Positions 1 through 12,284 are shown, counted from the first letter of the stretch. The stretch: 64,000 bases of DNA from Eutreptiella sp. 'Long Island Sound 2002' (GCA_964036045.1 OZ038391.1:39793232-39857231); one strand, 5' to 3'. Translations and numbers: made by a program. Notes: generated by a model from the sequence alone, not told the origin.

Positions 1-10
1 AACTGGGCTT

Positions 11-1863
11 CGGGTACCTGCAAAGGTGATTGCGCTTTTGGACGATGGGCGTGTAGCGTTGGAGTATTATTAAGATGGTGTGCGGGTCATCAATCATCGA
101 TGCCCCATGGACTCTATCTCCTTCGTGATCCCCAATTTTGAGTCTCCACCACCATCACCATCAATGGAGGTCCTTGCGGAAGTCTTTTCCAACCTCCCCG
201 GTTTTTGGAGTCTCCGCCACCATCCCCATTGGTTCGTGCAATGGACGTCACCGGGGAAGTCCCTCCGGAACTCCCTTTGGACCCCCCCCGGGGGCAAGGA
301 TAATGGAAGCCCCGTTCGCGATCACTCCCCAACACAACCGTCTTCACAATCCCCATCCCGGAGTCACGCCCCCTCCCCAGCTCCGTTGTCTAAAGATGAG
401 CACGAACAACTAGGAAAGCGTGCCTCGCAAATGTCGGCGAAGGCTTGTGCGAGGGATAACAAAATTCGACAAATTGCAAAGACTTTGCCATTGCCGTTGT
501 TGGATGTCCAATGGGCTGAGGTTTTGGAATGGCTCGAAGAGAAGACTCCCTCTACAGGACCCAGGCCGTTCAAACAGGCTGCTACGGTCTTCCTACCCCG
601 CTTTGGGATAGCGACTAATCAATACCCAAATTGGGTGGCGTACAGTGGCAAATTTCAAGGAGTTGTAGACACCAAGCTAAAACAGTCTTAAGGGGGCGTT
701 CAAGGCTAGTAGTCGCACCGCTTGAGGAAGTCCAAGATCCCTGCTATTAGTGGTACTGTACATGCCACACCCGTGTTGCAGTACATGGACCACATCCAAA
801 ATAAGGTCGGCGATTTGAATCGCCAAGAAGTTGCTTTTATGGATCAACTACACAACTAACCCTTGAAAAATGTGGGCCCCTTGAACAAACCCTTTTCATG
901 CGCCCATTTGGAACAACGCACATTGATTTTTGGGCAAAGGAACATCCTAGCTACACAAATCAAGAATCTAAGTGCTTGTGGTGGTGCAGCACATCCTCAC
1001 TTTTGGAAAGGGCCATCACCTCCCGAAGGATACATTTGGAGGGAGGGACTATGGCACCTACGCTGGGCTGATAGGTTGAATCCTTCAACCATTGCCCCCA
1101 TTGTCCGTTGTTTATGACACATTTCACGGACTCCATGCCCATCAGTTCCATTGGTGGCATATGGAGTGCCGATTTGTGGAATCCTAAGTTTGTGTCCCAT
1201 GTTTGCAAGGTGACTGTTGCCCACAGTGTATGGATTTGCCCTTTGGAGCCCGGGACATCTACGGATGTTTTGGTTTGGGATGGGTATGGACTGTCTCATA
1301 CCCGTATTGATTTGTTTGGTTTTGAGGTTGGGAGACATGACGGCACTTATAAAGGCCGGATTCATGTCATTGTGCAATTCATTGGTAGAAAGAATGGAAC
1401 TTTGATGGCCCAGCAACAATTGTACAATGATGTGCATAGGTGGTATAAGGCACGCGTTGAGCAACTGTTTGCTCACTTGTAGCGGCCCTGATGAGTTGCA
1501 CCAGTCGGTGCGTGTTTTGTTGCATTTCACGCAATTTTGCATGCGGAGCCTCCTTATGGTCCATGGGACCATGTCCCGCCTCATGTTTGGACTGATAAAA
1601 GCAACTTGGCTGCCAGGGAAGATGAAGGAGAAGGTGAGGCAACCGCGAAAAGGTCTGAAACGGGAGCACAAGGATGTGACGGCCACGATTAAGCCAAGGG
1701 ATTGGATTTGCGGCAATCACAATTGTGCACAGTGCACAAGATGCCACACGTGTACAGAGCGCAACCAACCAGCATGGTTCAGTGCACACATGGGGACGAA
1801 GAAGAATGGGGCCGGATCTCGGCCCTCTCAGTGCGACTCCCGGGAGGGGTCCCTCATGCATTG
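11..1863 (+). pseudogene. Decayed DNA transposon: SH3/Tudor-like domain plus DDE-type transposase remnant
   Basis: Coding-like pieces run in order on the + strand but are broken by stops and frame changes. Positions 11-115 encode an SH3-like stretch (VPAKVIALLDDGRVALEYY, then a stop where a paralogous copy near 21.7 kb has Gln, then DGVRVINHRCPMDS). A Pro/Ser-rich linker and a basic segment continue to 691. After a gap, 863-1117 and 1108-1482 are in different frames; the latter contains WDGYGLSHTRIDLFG and LYNDVHRWYKARVEQLFAHL, which resemble the C-terminal part of DDE_Tnp_4 (Harbinger/IS5-like) transposases. Positions 1427-1863 continue with PDELHQSVRVLLHFTQF and a Cys/His cluster (CGNHNCAQCTRCHTC). 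The order matches an autonomous transposase with an N-terminal SH3-like module. The family call is from memory of motifs; the left end lies outside the window. Confidence 0.45.
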
Positions 1864-2460
1864 AGTGGAAACCCGGGTGGGGGAATTGCGGTGAGAGCAG
1901 ACGTAACCTCATGGTCGGGCATGTTTGTACTAGGACCGCAGCTGTGATTCTTCCTGTCGGGGCTCCCACGCCGTTGGCGTAAACCGTGCTGGGGGGCTAA
2001 CTGTACCTACCGATGCCACCACTGTACATGCACACCACCACGGATGATAGGGTGATGCCTGACCTTGTCTGTGACCTACCACACACTGGCGGCCTGCCTG
2101 TCTGCTCTCTGCCCTGATAGCACCCATATTGCGTGCTGCTCAGTGCTATCAGCCCTGCTACACTCCTGGACACCTGAACGACACATGCGTGTGCTGCAGT
2201 TAGAGTGTGTGCCATCACCCACACTGCAACACCATACACTTACATGCATGCTTGCTCCTTGCAAGGACACTCTCCACTCGGCTAATGACACCTTAGGGCC
2301 CTACCACAGGCACACATGACCCCACATATGCCACCACCTGATGCGGCCCACACATGTGCATCCTATGGGGGGTTTTGCTCACACACAGAGTTGGGGTTCA
2401 GTGCGAATGAATTTAAAGACATATGTATCCTGATCAGTCCACACGTCACATCCACTTGAA

Positions 2461-2518
2461 CAGTCGCCTATCGGGTGTGGCAGAACGTCTAGTCGCCTAT
2501 CGGGTGTGGCAGAACATC
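2461..2518. repeat. Two-copy direct tandem repeat, unit about 31 bp
   Basis: The phrase AGTCGCCTATCGGGTGTGG followed by CAGAAC(G/A)TCT occurs twice back to back. No coding context. Confidence 0.8.
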
Positions 2519-3642
2519 TGCACTACTGCGTGAAGGAATCACACATGTTATGCCAGCATGATGCATGGACCTCTGGTCTGCTCAGTTTCTGAGTGCACGT
2601 GTGCTGTGCATAAATGGACCTTCAGCTTTTCAGGGTTCTCCTGAGTACACTCACTGACACCTTGAGCGTCAGGAACAAAAAAAAGATGAAGGAGAGGCTG
2701 AGGCAAATGTGTGCGCCTTGTGTTGTCAGAAGCGCTCCACCATCACAGGTTGTGGTGAGGAATGTATTGATGCCCACACTGGTGGGGAACAGACCGTTTA
2801 TTAGCCAATACATGAGATAAACATTGATATTGAATTCAGCTATTTCAACTTATGCACTGTGCTTTGTAGGGAAGGTTTGCAATCCACTCTGGTTGACTTG
2901 GGGGGCTCCTCTGGAGGAGGGTAAATCCGGGGTTAGTTAATACAAAACTAGCGCGCCGGGCGCACACCAGGCAAACACCCCCCCGCTCCCATTCATGAAC
3001 CTGAGCACCTCTAACCCAATCCAAGCCTGTGCATGAAACAATTAAAAGCCGCAAGGCAAGGTCCAGCACTGATATGCAAAGGCTGCAGTGCAGCAGAACA
3101 AACTGAGATTGTAGCAATGATGATATGCCTGTGGGGGTGCTTACCCTGCGGCACTTGCAGCGCGCCTGTAGCGTGCCTGCGGCGCGCAGTAAGCGCTCCC
3201 TGTGACACGGGGGTATATGTGAGCTCAGTGATGAAGGAGTTCCACTCTTGGGCTGTACAAAGGGCTTGAGAAGAGGGCCAAAGCAGATTTGGAGAGGGAG
3301 AAGAAGGTGGTTCAAAAGGGTACAGTTCCCGTCGCAAGCAGCAGGTGGTAGCAGCCGCAGTGAAGAAGGCTGCAAGCATTCAGCACAAGCCTTCGGAGGA
3401 GGCTGTCACCGAGCGGGACAGGATATTCAACGAGGCGGTTGGCTGGGCCGAATATGGATCATGGGACATAGTTCATCACCTTGATGGTGACAGTGGCGGT
3501 AGTTGCGGTCCAAAGCCTTCCTAACTTCCAAACTATTGAGCATGTTGCATTTTGAGTCATTTTTCAGCCCTGATGAGGAGGGGCCAAATGAAGTTTAGTC
3601 CCTTTTGGATACTTAATGTTTTGGCCGACATGGCGGATGGAC

Positions 3643-3778
3643 AATTGCACCTCGAGGGGGGAGGGGCGCATGTTTGCTGAAATTGGCCCCCCGACGGAAG
3701 AGCCCCCCCTCCACCCCGGGGGGGGGTTGGAAAAAGGGGCTCACACGCCTCCCCCCACCCCCTCTCGCGGTGCAATTT
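3643..3778. repeat. Inverted repeat with poly-G and poly-C arms (MITE-like)
   Basis: The left arm begins AATTGCACCTCGAGGGGGG and the right arm ends CTCGCGGTGCAATT, so the outer ends are inverted copies separated by about 100 bp of C- and G-tracts. This resembles the smaller inverted-repeat elements elsewhere in the window. No flanking duplication was confirmed. Confidence 0.5.
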
Positions 3779-4030
3779 TCCCCCAGCCCATGACCCGCCG
3801 CATGCAGAAACAGAAACTGGCCAAAACAGTGGCTTGGGAGCTTCATTGTGCGCACAACCGCGGTCATGCGCTATTTTGAGAAACACTCATCTCAGCGTGG
3901 GGTGACTGTGTAGGGCGCTGTGTGTGGAGGGCAGTGTGTGGAACACACAGGTTTGGAATCCACCATATGATACTCTGCTTGTGGTATGGCTTGTGCTTGG
4001 GCATATCAACTCGTCCTCTCCGCCTCAGCA

Positions 4031-7000
4031 ATGTTCAAGTACCAGATGCATTCCCAATCATGGGTGGGCAATGTCCCGCTGGCTGAAGGTGTCCAGATTG
4101 CACCCCAGTTTGATCCTCAACCATGGTGGAGGTTTTTCCGGTTCCCTTCGGATGCCATGGAGCGTGACTTCCACAAGGAGTTTCAGCGCCTATTCATCCT
4201 CCTGTGCAACTTCTGGTGCGCTTTTAGCCTTGGCGAAGTAGTCTCGTGGGCCGGCGGCGGCCTTGCCAGAGGGGACATCAGTCCATTGGACATAGTGTAC
4301 CCAATTACCCTGCTCTTTGTCACACTCATGGTAAACAACCTGCTGCCCTTCGCACGGCGGAATATCATTGCCTTCATCAGCCTGGAGAGTACCCTGTGGA
4401 TGGCTTTCATCTGTTACTCCACACACCTCCGCGCTGCCAACCAGCAGGTGCAGCTCACGGATGCCGCCAGAGCCCAGCTGGGCGAGTTCTTGGGGTTTGT
4501 GGAATCATCAAACGAAATACAGCAGAAGTACGCCATTGTGTATGGGTACACCTTGGCGTTCCCCAACGTGCTGCTGCTCACGTTTATTGGCTTCGAAACT
4601 TGCACTTTGTTGGCGATGCTGTGCATTCCAGTGTCCTTCGGCGTCACCCTTCAACTGTCGCCTCACTTGGATAGCTCGACGTTGTTTTGGCTGATGCCCA
4701 TGCTCGTCGTCCTCACGTACGGCATCTTGCTGATGTACAACATTGCCCGTTCCCGTCGTCAGGTCTTCCCGGGTTGGAAAGGGTTCAGGCTCCTGGGGAG
4801 GATATTGTGTGGTAGTCGGATGTGTTGCAGTGGCGGACAAACGAAGGTTTGGTGCGCACTGGGCATGTGGAGAAAATAGGCTGCTGACATACGCTGTCGC
4901 TGCAGACGGATCAAGAAATGGCATTGGGCATTTGGCTGGATAGCACACTGTTGCATCTGTAGATCATGGTATTGTAGGGCTAGATCATAGTATTTGCAGG
5001 GCTAGATCATAGTATTTGTGGGGCGAGAGTGCTGCATGGCTGTGTTGCAGGGCTAGATTACGGTGTTGTATGGCTGGATCGTAGCGTTGTGGGGCTCGAT
5101 CATAAGATTCTGGGTTAGGTGGTGTTACTTGTGGGGCTAGATCATGGTATTGTACTGCTAGCTTAAAGTATGGGAGGGCTATATCATAGTATTGTAGGTT
5201 GTTAAACCTAGGTCATAGTGGTGCAGGGCTAGATCCCAGTTGTGTTGGGCTGCATCCCAGTGGTGTTGGGCTACATCATCGTGGTGTAGGGCTAGATCAC
5301 AGTAGTGTAGGGCTGGTTCATAGGGCTGTAGAGCGAGACAATCTTGTGGTAGGGCCAGATCATAGTCTTTTAGGGCTGCACGGTAGCATTGCAGGGCCAG
5401 ATTGATATCCTGTAAGCTAGAACGTCGTGTTCTATGGCTAGATCATAGTTTGGAGGGCTGGCTCATAGTATTTTGTGGGCTAGATCAAAGTATCGTGGTG
5501 CTAGATCATAGCACGTGTCGAGCTAGATCATGGTATGCCATATTTTTGCAGTGCAAAATCATAGTGTCGTGGGGCTAGATCACAGTGGTGCAGGGCTAGG
5601 TCATGGTGTTGTGATGCTAGATAATAGGATTCTAGGGTTGGATCATAGTATGAGAATTTTGATGACCAAGTTGCTGGCCAGGGCGCCAGGACTTCAAAAT
5701 GCTGGGTAGGGCAAGCAAATCACCAGGAATTCTGGCAATTGCCCACGTAAGCAATGTAAGCAATATCATCAGCGATGGTCTCTGGCCTATGGCTCCGGCG
5801 AGGGTCGCGGGGGTGGTAGGAATTTTGGCGGCCAATTGGCTAAACACTAAACACTAGGAATTTTGGTTCCAAAACGCTACCTTACGCCGCCCTTGTAATC
5901 CCTCCCCCCCCCCAGGGGGGAGAACGTCACTTTGGCATTTCTTTCTTCTGGAAACGGTTGGTTGTACTGTGCTCTCCTGTTCTTTCTCTGCAAGTGCCCA
6001 CTGTCAGAGTTGATTTCTCTTGTCATGCAGACACAAATGTATGCCACAGGCACTCGTGTTTGGTACCACTCTCGCAGCAAGGGTGGCCCGCTGTTGGCAA
6101 CTATCTTTGGTCCCTTACCCTCTGGACCTGAGTTTGTGCACATTCGATTCAAGGTTGTTTGGAGTCGTAAAAAGAAGTTTCACACAGTGCCGGTGGAAAG
6201 GGCACGCGCACAGAAGTAACATCACGTTTCAATGTGATTCACTCGACCGGTGTTGTGCATGCACGGCTGCAGTTTTCAAGTGTTGCGATTTGGTGGTGCA
6301 ATCCCCCCGCCCCCCCCCCCCCCGGGGGGGGGACCGTCGCTTGGTACCCCCCCCCCCTCTTGGGCCTATGACCATATGCGTGTGCCACGGGGGTTTATGC
6401 GAGCTCAGTATCCGTTGCTCATGGCCCCCTTGGGGGGGGAACCGTCACAACATTTGGGGGAGATTACAAGGGGGGCGTAAGGTAGGAAAGTTTGGTGGCC
6501 AATTTGCTGGCCAGGGCGCACGGGACTCGGGAGGGCTAGATAACCCAAAATGCTGACCCAAAACATGAGCAATATTTTAAGCAACGGTTTCTGGTCTGTG
6601 GCACGAGCGAGGGTTGCTGGGGATGTACGCTAAGAATTTTAGTGGCCAAAACAGCTGGCTGAAACACTGAGATGAGAGATTTAGTGTTCAAGTCAGCTAG
6701 CAAGTTGTGCTACCACTTGTTGTTGGCATTCAAGTGTAGCAAGTGTTGCTGGGAATTTCAGAATTTCGCTAGATCACATGCATTGTGATATTCTCAGAAT
6801 CATGGACTCCATATTTTGACAATGTGAAGTGAAACAGTTTCCATGTCAAAATCACTTGGATTGCGTATTTGAGGTATGTGTCATAGCAGTGTTGGGCTAC
6901 ATCATGCTTCTTGTGCGTAGTCATGGTATTCATTGGTCTAGATCATCGCATTGTAGCGACTACACCGCCACCACCACCTGCACTACTGCTGCTGCTGCCA

Positions 7001-8888
7001 CTACCCACTGCTGCTGTGTTGTTTTTTTGCTGCTGCCCCACCTCATGGCTGGTGCTCGCAACTGCGACCAATGGTGCAACCCCAAGACATAGGACGCCGG
7101 CCTGAACCGCTTTGCGGCTTTTGTTAGGTCTACGCCGGCAGTTGCAAGCTCCAGCACCAGACCGAGGCCTCCCTGACGGCAGATTCTGTGCTGAACCACA
7201 CCCTCAAGAACATCATGGCAAACTCTGCGGGGGAGATCGAGGGTTTCCTGGAGGAGCATTATGGCGAGTCTCTGCCCGTCGAGTGCAGTTGCCTGCGGCG
7301 GTCGCTGGCGTGTCTCCAGCGCGGGATGCGGTGGTGCAAGAACCGCCAGGCTTATCTCGACCTCGTAGCCGGGGACTACGTGTCCAACTGCGAGGCCACG
7401 TGCCTCCGGACGTTCAAGGAGGCCGTGACGGCGGGGCGGCAGCTGAGCGTCGCGTGCGCCGACGAGTGCGTGATGCTCGATACGCGGCTCTGCGACCTCA
7501 TCCTGGACAACGCCCTCAGCAATGCGTTTCAGCACGGGGACCTCGAGAACCCGAACGTGCACCTCGCCATCACAGTGACCGACGCCGGCCTCGACGCCAG
7601 CCCCGGCAAGAAGACGGTCTCTTTCCGGGTGACGAATCGGGCCCGGCCCGGCCGGCCGCCCCTCACGGAGGCCTTTGTGGCGGAGCTGCTGCGCGGGGGG
7701 CGGCCGACGCGCCGCACCAATCCCATGTCGGACGGCATCGGGTTCCGGCATTTGATGATGGCGGGCCGCGCGCACGGCATGGAGCTGTCGCTGTGGCAGG
7801 AGCTGGACCTGGTGACGTTCGAGGCGCAGGTCGCGGTCGACGCTGCGGATCGCACGGCCGTGGCCGGGTCGCACATCGTATCGGAGGAGCTGGTGCGGCA
7901 ATTCCCGAGCGGCCTCAACATCTACTACATCGACGACTCCCTGCTCGCCCAGCAGTTGGTGGAGCACAACCTCCGCCGGTGTGCACAGCCCAACTGTGTG
8001 AAGACCTTTGGCAAAGAGCCTGCGGATGCCAGGCCTTTTGTATCGGCGGTGCTCGAAGACGCCCACATTGCCATCTTGGACCAGAACCTGGACTGGCCCG
8101 GAGAGTGTCTGCAGGTAATCCCTAAGACAGCGCAATGGAACTTGAACATTGGGCAGTGGAGATGTGGTGGGGCAGGCGCGAGCCAATTGCGGAAAGTCAA
8201 CGCGACCATTTATGGCCTGCCCCACTGGGGCGGTCAGGAGGGAGCCGGTTTCTTTAGTCCACATCTTTCCTGCCGTATCGGGGCCAGACCTCGGGCATGA
8301 GCGTGGTTTGTGGCTCAGGGCCACACCCCCAAAAAGAGCGTGGATGGTGGCTGCATACCCCCTGCCTCATCGGGCCCATCTCCCACAGCCCATGTCCCAC
8401 AGCCGTCGTCGTCTGGTGTTGGGGATATGGAGACTGTTGCTGTGCGCGCCCTGTCAGGTCGCTCCAAAGCCCGACAACACCTCCCTTCAGGAACGGTCCT
8501 TACTACCCCTGCTCCTTGTCCTCTCCAGGGAACGACTCTTGTGCAGGAGCTGCTGGAGGCGGACTTCAAGGGGCTCATCTGCATTCGATCAGCCAACACC
8601 TCCGAACAGGACACGAAGAAGTACCGTCGAAGCGGCGCGCACTGCGTGCTCGGCAAAGAGCTGTCCATGGCCCTGGCCATCAACATGATGAAGGCTGAGT
8701 ACGTGCGGCATGGGCGACGCGCACGGCTGGCATCGTCTCCGCTGGTGGAGTGGGATTTGTCCCTTCCCGGCTCATCATCCACCCCCCTCACCGCAGACCA
8801 GTCTGTCTTCGAACCCTACTCACAGACCAGCGAGCCTTCACAAGCGGGAGCCTCATCCAGGGACCGTGCGGGGTCCTGTGAGGCCTGA
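4031..8888 (+). CDS. Membrane-bound hybrid histidine kinase, three exons
   Basis: Proposed exons are 4031-4762, 7128-8114 and 8529-8888, all joined in phase 0 with GT-AG introns; the product is about 692 residues. Residues 1-244 contain roughly six hydrophobic segments (about 52-73, 87-105, 111-131, 168-189, 190-206, 217-237) and no recognisable ligand domain. The kinase core follows: His268 in LNHTLKN is the likely phospho-acceptor, the N-box is ILDNALSNAFQHG (about 370-382), and SDGIGFRH (445-452) is a degenerate G-box. A receiver domain spans about 505-635 with the acidic pair Asp513/Asp514, phospho-acceptor Asp562, Ser594 and Lys616. It should phosphorylate its own receiver in response to an unknown membrane or cytosolic signal. 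The start could also be the ATG at 3986, but CCGCCTCAG just before 4030 looks like an acceptor, so an upstream exon or a trans-spliced leader is possible. The join of exon 1 to exon 2 is inferred from phase and from transmembrane-to-DHp continuity. Confidence 0.75.
4960..5660 (+). repeat. Minisatellite, core GGGCTAGATCATAGTAT
   Basis: More than 20 degenerate copies of GGGCTAGATCATAGTATTGT follow one another at roughly 20-35 bp spacing. All are in the same orientation and lie inside intron 1 of the histidine kinase gene. Confidence 0.85.
5880..6482 (+). mobile_element. Non-autonomous TIR transposon with TA target duplication and SH3-like ORF
   Basis: The left end reads CCTTACGCCGCCCTTGTAATC. 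The right end, reverse-complemented, reads CCTTACGCCCCCCTTGTAATC, matching at 20 of 21 positions. TA flanks both ends (5878-5879 and 6483-6484). Just inside are poly-C/poly-G tracts and the recurring phrase GACCGTCRCTTGG. The element carries the SH3-like ORF at 6025-6219 and no transposase, so it is probably mobilised in trans. It interrupts the tandem repeat of the intron, which allows the empty site to be reconstructed. Confidence 0.75.
6025..6219 (+). CDS. Small SH3/Tudor-like domain ORF in transposon
   Basis: This 64-residue ORF contains GTRVWYHSRSKGGPLLATIF, then a Gly-Pro turn and basic VWSRKKKFHTVPVERA. The same pattern (G-x-x-V-W-Y-x-S ... ATxxGP ... I-x-F/Y) recurs at about 11-115, 11861, 13686/13930, 21581, 25855, 43872 and 53720. 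It looks like a small beta-barrel (SH3/Tudor-like) module, but the fold is inferred. This copy is intact from ATG to TAA; whether it is expressed is unknown. Confidence 0.4.
   Translation: MQTQMYATGTRVWYHSRSKGGPLLATIFGPLPSGPEFVHIRFKVVWSRKKKFHTVPVERARAQK
8115..8528 (+). other. Intron 2 of the histidine kinase gene
   Basis: The donor is CTGCAG|gtaatc and the acceptor is ctctccag|GGAACG. It splits the receiver domain between the phospho-acceptor Asp strand and the Ser/Lys half; the frame is phase 0 on both sides. No repeat is obvious inside. Confidence 0.75.
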
Positions 8889-11624
8889 GAGCTCACATCA
8901 TGGGTGGGGCTTTGAGAGCGTACCGTCATCACTGAGCGCGTTCGTCCCTCGTGCACGACGCAATGTCCTGATCCAACACCCCGTGATTTGCTCAGAACAG
9001 AGTCAGGGTGGTCACGATTTTGGCCCACAACCCAAAGTGGTACCCTGTCCAAATTCTGGTTCAGCCACAAACCAGAGCTCATTTCCATTTTGCCAAATCT
9101 AAAAGTGTCCAAGTTCATTACAGTGGGCTTTGTGACATTTTGATGACAACCTGAAGGGTTGTCATCACCAGAAGCGGCATGGTTCCGAATGGACGCCCTT
9201 CCTCATCCCATCTTCTCCAGCCCATCTCCCACCGTTATCCCCGCCGGTCCATCTCCCACAGCCCATCTGCAGGCCTCAGAAATACCCGTTTCCGGAACGT
9301 TACCGTTCACTTATCCCCGAAATGGGCTGATTTAGGAAAAATGGGGGAAAGTGGGGAAAAGTGCGGGAAATTTTGGATGCTCGATGGAAAAATGGGGAAT
9401 GTTGGGGCTGAAAGGTCAAAAAACATGGTTCTGATTGGCAACAAGGCTAGGGGGGGGGGGGGATGCATTGGTGAAAGCTCCTGAGCAAAATGCGGAAAAA
9501 TGGGGAAACCAAACCAGTCCACCCTAGCCCCACAATTTTTGTTATTTGGCCCCACCTCCCCCCATAACACCCCATTTCCCCCCATCCGCCCCCCCCCATT
9601 TTCCACCCATTTCCTTCCATTTTCCCCATTTTTGCTGGTACTGGGTACCCTTACGGGTACGTTGCTGGGTATATTACCACCCACCTCGTCCAGGTATTTC
9701 TGAGGCCTGCATCTGCCACAGCCCCCCCTCCCCCCTCTTGGAGGCAAAAGGGAAAGGCCTTGTTGGTCGGAATGCGACGACAAGTTTGGCTGCGACTACG
9801 CAACAATGCAAACGATAGCCTTCAAGCGAACTCAAGGCATCCCTCGGCAGCGTTCTCGTTGTCGGTTGGGAGACAGCTGTCGGCGCATTGTGGTTGAATT
9901 GGAGCGTCCCTGTGCATTCAGCAGCCCCCTGCCCCCATCCCCGGTGATGATGTTGTGGGGGTGGTGCAGGGGGTTTCCGGGTTGGGTCAACCGTGAATCT
10001 CTGCCTAAGTTCCTGCAATTCCTTTTACATCAGCGATCGGACCCTAATGAGCTCAAGGCTACATTGAGGGTTGGCGCCAAAAGACGCCAGAAGCTTTTTT
10101 TTGTTTTTCAACAAAGTGCATGACGCGCAGCTCATGATTGCACACACATGGCAATTTCTCATTGTGAGTGCGCCTCACAACTGGGGCTGGTCCATGGTTC
10201 TCCCCTCTCTCCCCCTCCCCTGTGCCTATTTTCGTGCAGCCAGGGGCGGGGGGCATGGGTATAAACTGCTAATACCGGGTTCCTGTGCCACTTGTAATTG
10301 GCAGACAGTACTGACATACTTGGCAGCGCTTGTGTATGTGCTGGTCCAGGGCAATGATGCATCACATGTCTCCACACGACTCTTTCTCCGTGATACATCG
10401 CCCCACTACCTTCCAGGGGTGGTACCGGACCCCACCTGCACATGCGCGCGCCTCACGTGTTCACACACAGTCGCCCCTGTGTGCCCAAATACCATCCTCA
10501 GTATCCAACTGATGCTTTGGTAACGCCATGGCCTGCCTAAACCGCAGCTCCTCATTGGATACTGAATGCTATGGACACATGAAGTGTCTGTGATGATACC
10601 TGTGTGTTCCCCTACCGGCTTGTTGCAACCAAAAGAAGATTTATGCTTTAACAGCACGCAACTGCACCTTGTGCCCATATATGTGCGCGGCAGTTGTCCA
10701 TCTCACTCCGCTGTGACCGGTCCATCAGTTCAACAATCGTTCAGCTGCTTTTGAAGCAGACAATCAGCGCTTTTCTTATATGTTTTCCAGAATTTTTTCC
10801 ATGGAGTAATGTGTCCAGTACTCCATACAAACAGACAGTTAGCCTGACACAGTTGGCTAGCTGTCTCCTTGTGCGGCATTTTCTGAACATCGACCGAACA
10901 ATTTTTTCCCCATAATGGAGGGTCCTGCTGCAGGCGCGTGATTTGCTACAGCCCATATATATGTATATTTATGCATTGTGTACCTGTGCACACTCGCCAT
11001 TGCTCTTTGCACGACTGGTGTTTCCCAAAATGGACACCACGCTTGACTGCATGTTTCCTGGACTCTGCCCTGTTGTGGCCCAGAAGGCAGGGCATAGTGC
11101 TAGAGGGCAAGGGTATCCTCCGCCTCGAGAGGCCCATTTATGGGGGGGGGCAAAGCCTACTCAGGGCGCCAAGTCCATTGAGGGGTTGGTCCAGGTGCAA
11201 ACACCATTCCAAGCACGAAGTCCATTCACGTCATATAGCCTACTGAGGGTTTCCATGAGCCTAGGCGAAGCCCAATCGAATCGGGAGCTCCGACTGGAGC
11301 CAAACAATTCATCGATGACCGACCCCCTCCCCCACCACCAAATTTCTCTGTGTGGACCATATCCCGCATGCTCACATGCGGCCTCATACACATCTTCATG
11401 TGGATGGCTTATGCCCATTCAAGCCTGTCCATGTGCCCATCTTTCCTTGTCCCCTCTCCCTGGCAACGAGCTTGAGTCAGGTGGTCAGGAGGGAAGGCAA
11501 AGGACATTGGAGATCCCATGTTCCAGTGTTCCATCAGAAGGAAAGGTTTCTACTCCTGGGCTTGCGAATTTCTCACACACTTCCTTGTTGTTTGCTTTGT
11601 TGTCTTTGAGCGAAGCTGACTGGT

Positions 11625-11710
11625 ACCTCCCCCCCACCCTAGTCCAAGCAACACCTGTGTCCAAGCAACACTAGGAGTTGGTTCTGTCAATTTTTGCACC
11701 GTTGATTTTG
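11625..11710 (+). mobile_element. Partial inverted-repeat MITE (GTCCAAGCAAC family)
   Basis: The sequence begins TACCTCCCCCCCACCC, repeats GTCCAAGCAACAC twice, and continues with CTAGGAGTTGGTTCTGTC. It matches the left half of the complete element at 12285-12353. No right end was found. Confidence 0.5.
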
Positions 11711-11860
11711 GCGGTGCGTTTTTCGATTCGTTCTACTGTGCACCATGTGTGCTTCCTGATACCTTCATTTTGAGATACATAACATTCATATTTTGCGTCA
11801 AGGCAGCTCTGTTGGCCAAGAGGGCATTTGTAGCGCTCTTGGTACATAGTAATATATACC

Positions 11861-12106
11861 ATGTCTTGGATAAAGCCCAATTGGCCGTTGTACTACACAC
11901 GGTCCACTGGTGCAGAAAGTCGTGGTGTTTTCGCTGGTCCCTCTCCCAGAGGTGAAGATCATTTGGCAATTGAATATGAGTGGGATGGGAAGATTATAAC
12001 ACATGACTGTGCATCGTTGGAGATTCTCCATCACCCCCCTCCCCTTCACCATCACCTGCCCCAACATCACCTTCCCCGAGGTCACCACCTGCATCCACAA
12101 AAGTAA
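11861..12106 (+). CDS. SH3-like domain ORF, transposon-derived
   Basis: This 81-residue ORF starts MSWIKPNWPLYYTRSTGAES and continues with GVFAGPSPRGEDHLAIEYEW. That preserves the W/Y-Y-x-R-S, GPSP and I-x-Y positions of the family also seen at 6025 and 43872. The C-terminal part is His/Pro-rich and low-complexity. It is probably a relic of a non-autonomous element; no clear terminal repeats were located around it. Confidence 0.35.
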   Translation: MSWIKPNWPLYYTRSTGAESRGVFAGPSPRGEDHLAIEYEWDGKIITHDCASLEILHHPPPLHHHLPQHHLPRGHHLHPQK

Positions 12107-12284
12107 CCCCCGCACAGTGCTGTTCACGATGCGTTATAGCTTGATCAAGAATGGTCCCCAATGATCGCTGCCCATGAGTGTTTTGTTGCACATGTCAGCC
12201 CTTTGCTTGTGTACCACCATCTCCGCTTCCAACCCGCTGAGGACGATCTACACGTGTATCACGCAAGGTGGTGCGTAAGCAACA

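Larger units (their letters stand above)
1871..4030. other. Intergenic, no gene recognised
   Basis: No ORF here looks protein-like. It holds a 31-bp direct tandem duplication at 2461-2518 (unit containing AGTCGCCTATCGGGTGTGG), a short copy at 2682-2705 of sequence also found at 1619-1642 inside the decayed transposon, and a G/C-tract inverted repeat at 3643-3778. The pyrimidine-rich stretch just before 4030 is probably a splice acceptor for the histidine kinase gene. Confidence 0.6.
5656..6640. repeat. Tandem intronic repeat (about 165 bp unit) split by a transposon
   Basis: A unit beginning GGAATTTTGGTGGCCAA and containing GCTGGCCAGGGCGC and GGTCTCTGGCCTATGGC occurs at about 5656-5822 and again, diverged, at about 6485-6636, with partial copies at 5822 and 6635. 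The transposon at 5880-6482 sits between copies. Confidence 0.65.
4763..7127 (+). other. Intron 1 of the histidine kinase gene, repeat-filled
   Basis: The donor is CGTCAG|gtcttc and the acceptor is ttgttag|GTCTAC. The intron holds a GGGCTAGATCATAGT minisatellite (4960-5660), a longer tandem unit (5656-5875, 6485-6640) and a complete TA-flanked inverted-repeat transposon (5880-6482). A last minisatellite fragment lies at 6890-6950. Confidence 0.7.

Noticed and set aside
4960-5660. CRISPR-like array
   Set aside because: Copies are degenerate, contiguous and lack unique spacers of constant length; it is an intronic minisatellite in a eukaryotic gene.
6960-8324. 454-codon minus-strand ORF
   Set aside because: It is the antisense shadow of the GC-rich histidine kinase exon; the + strand has the conserved motifs.
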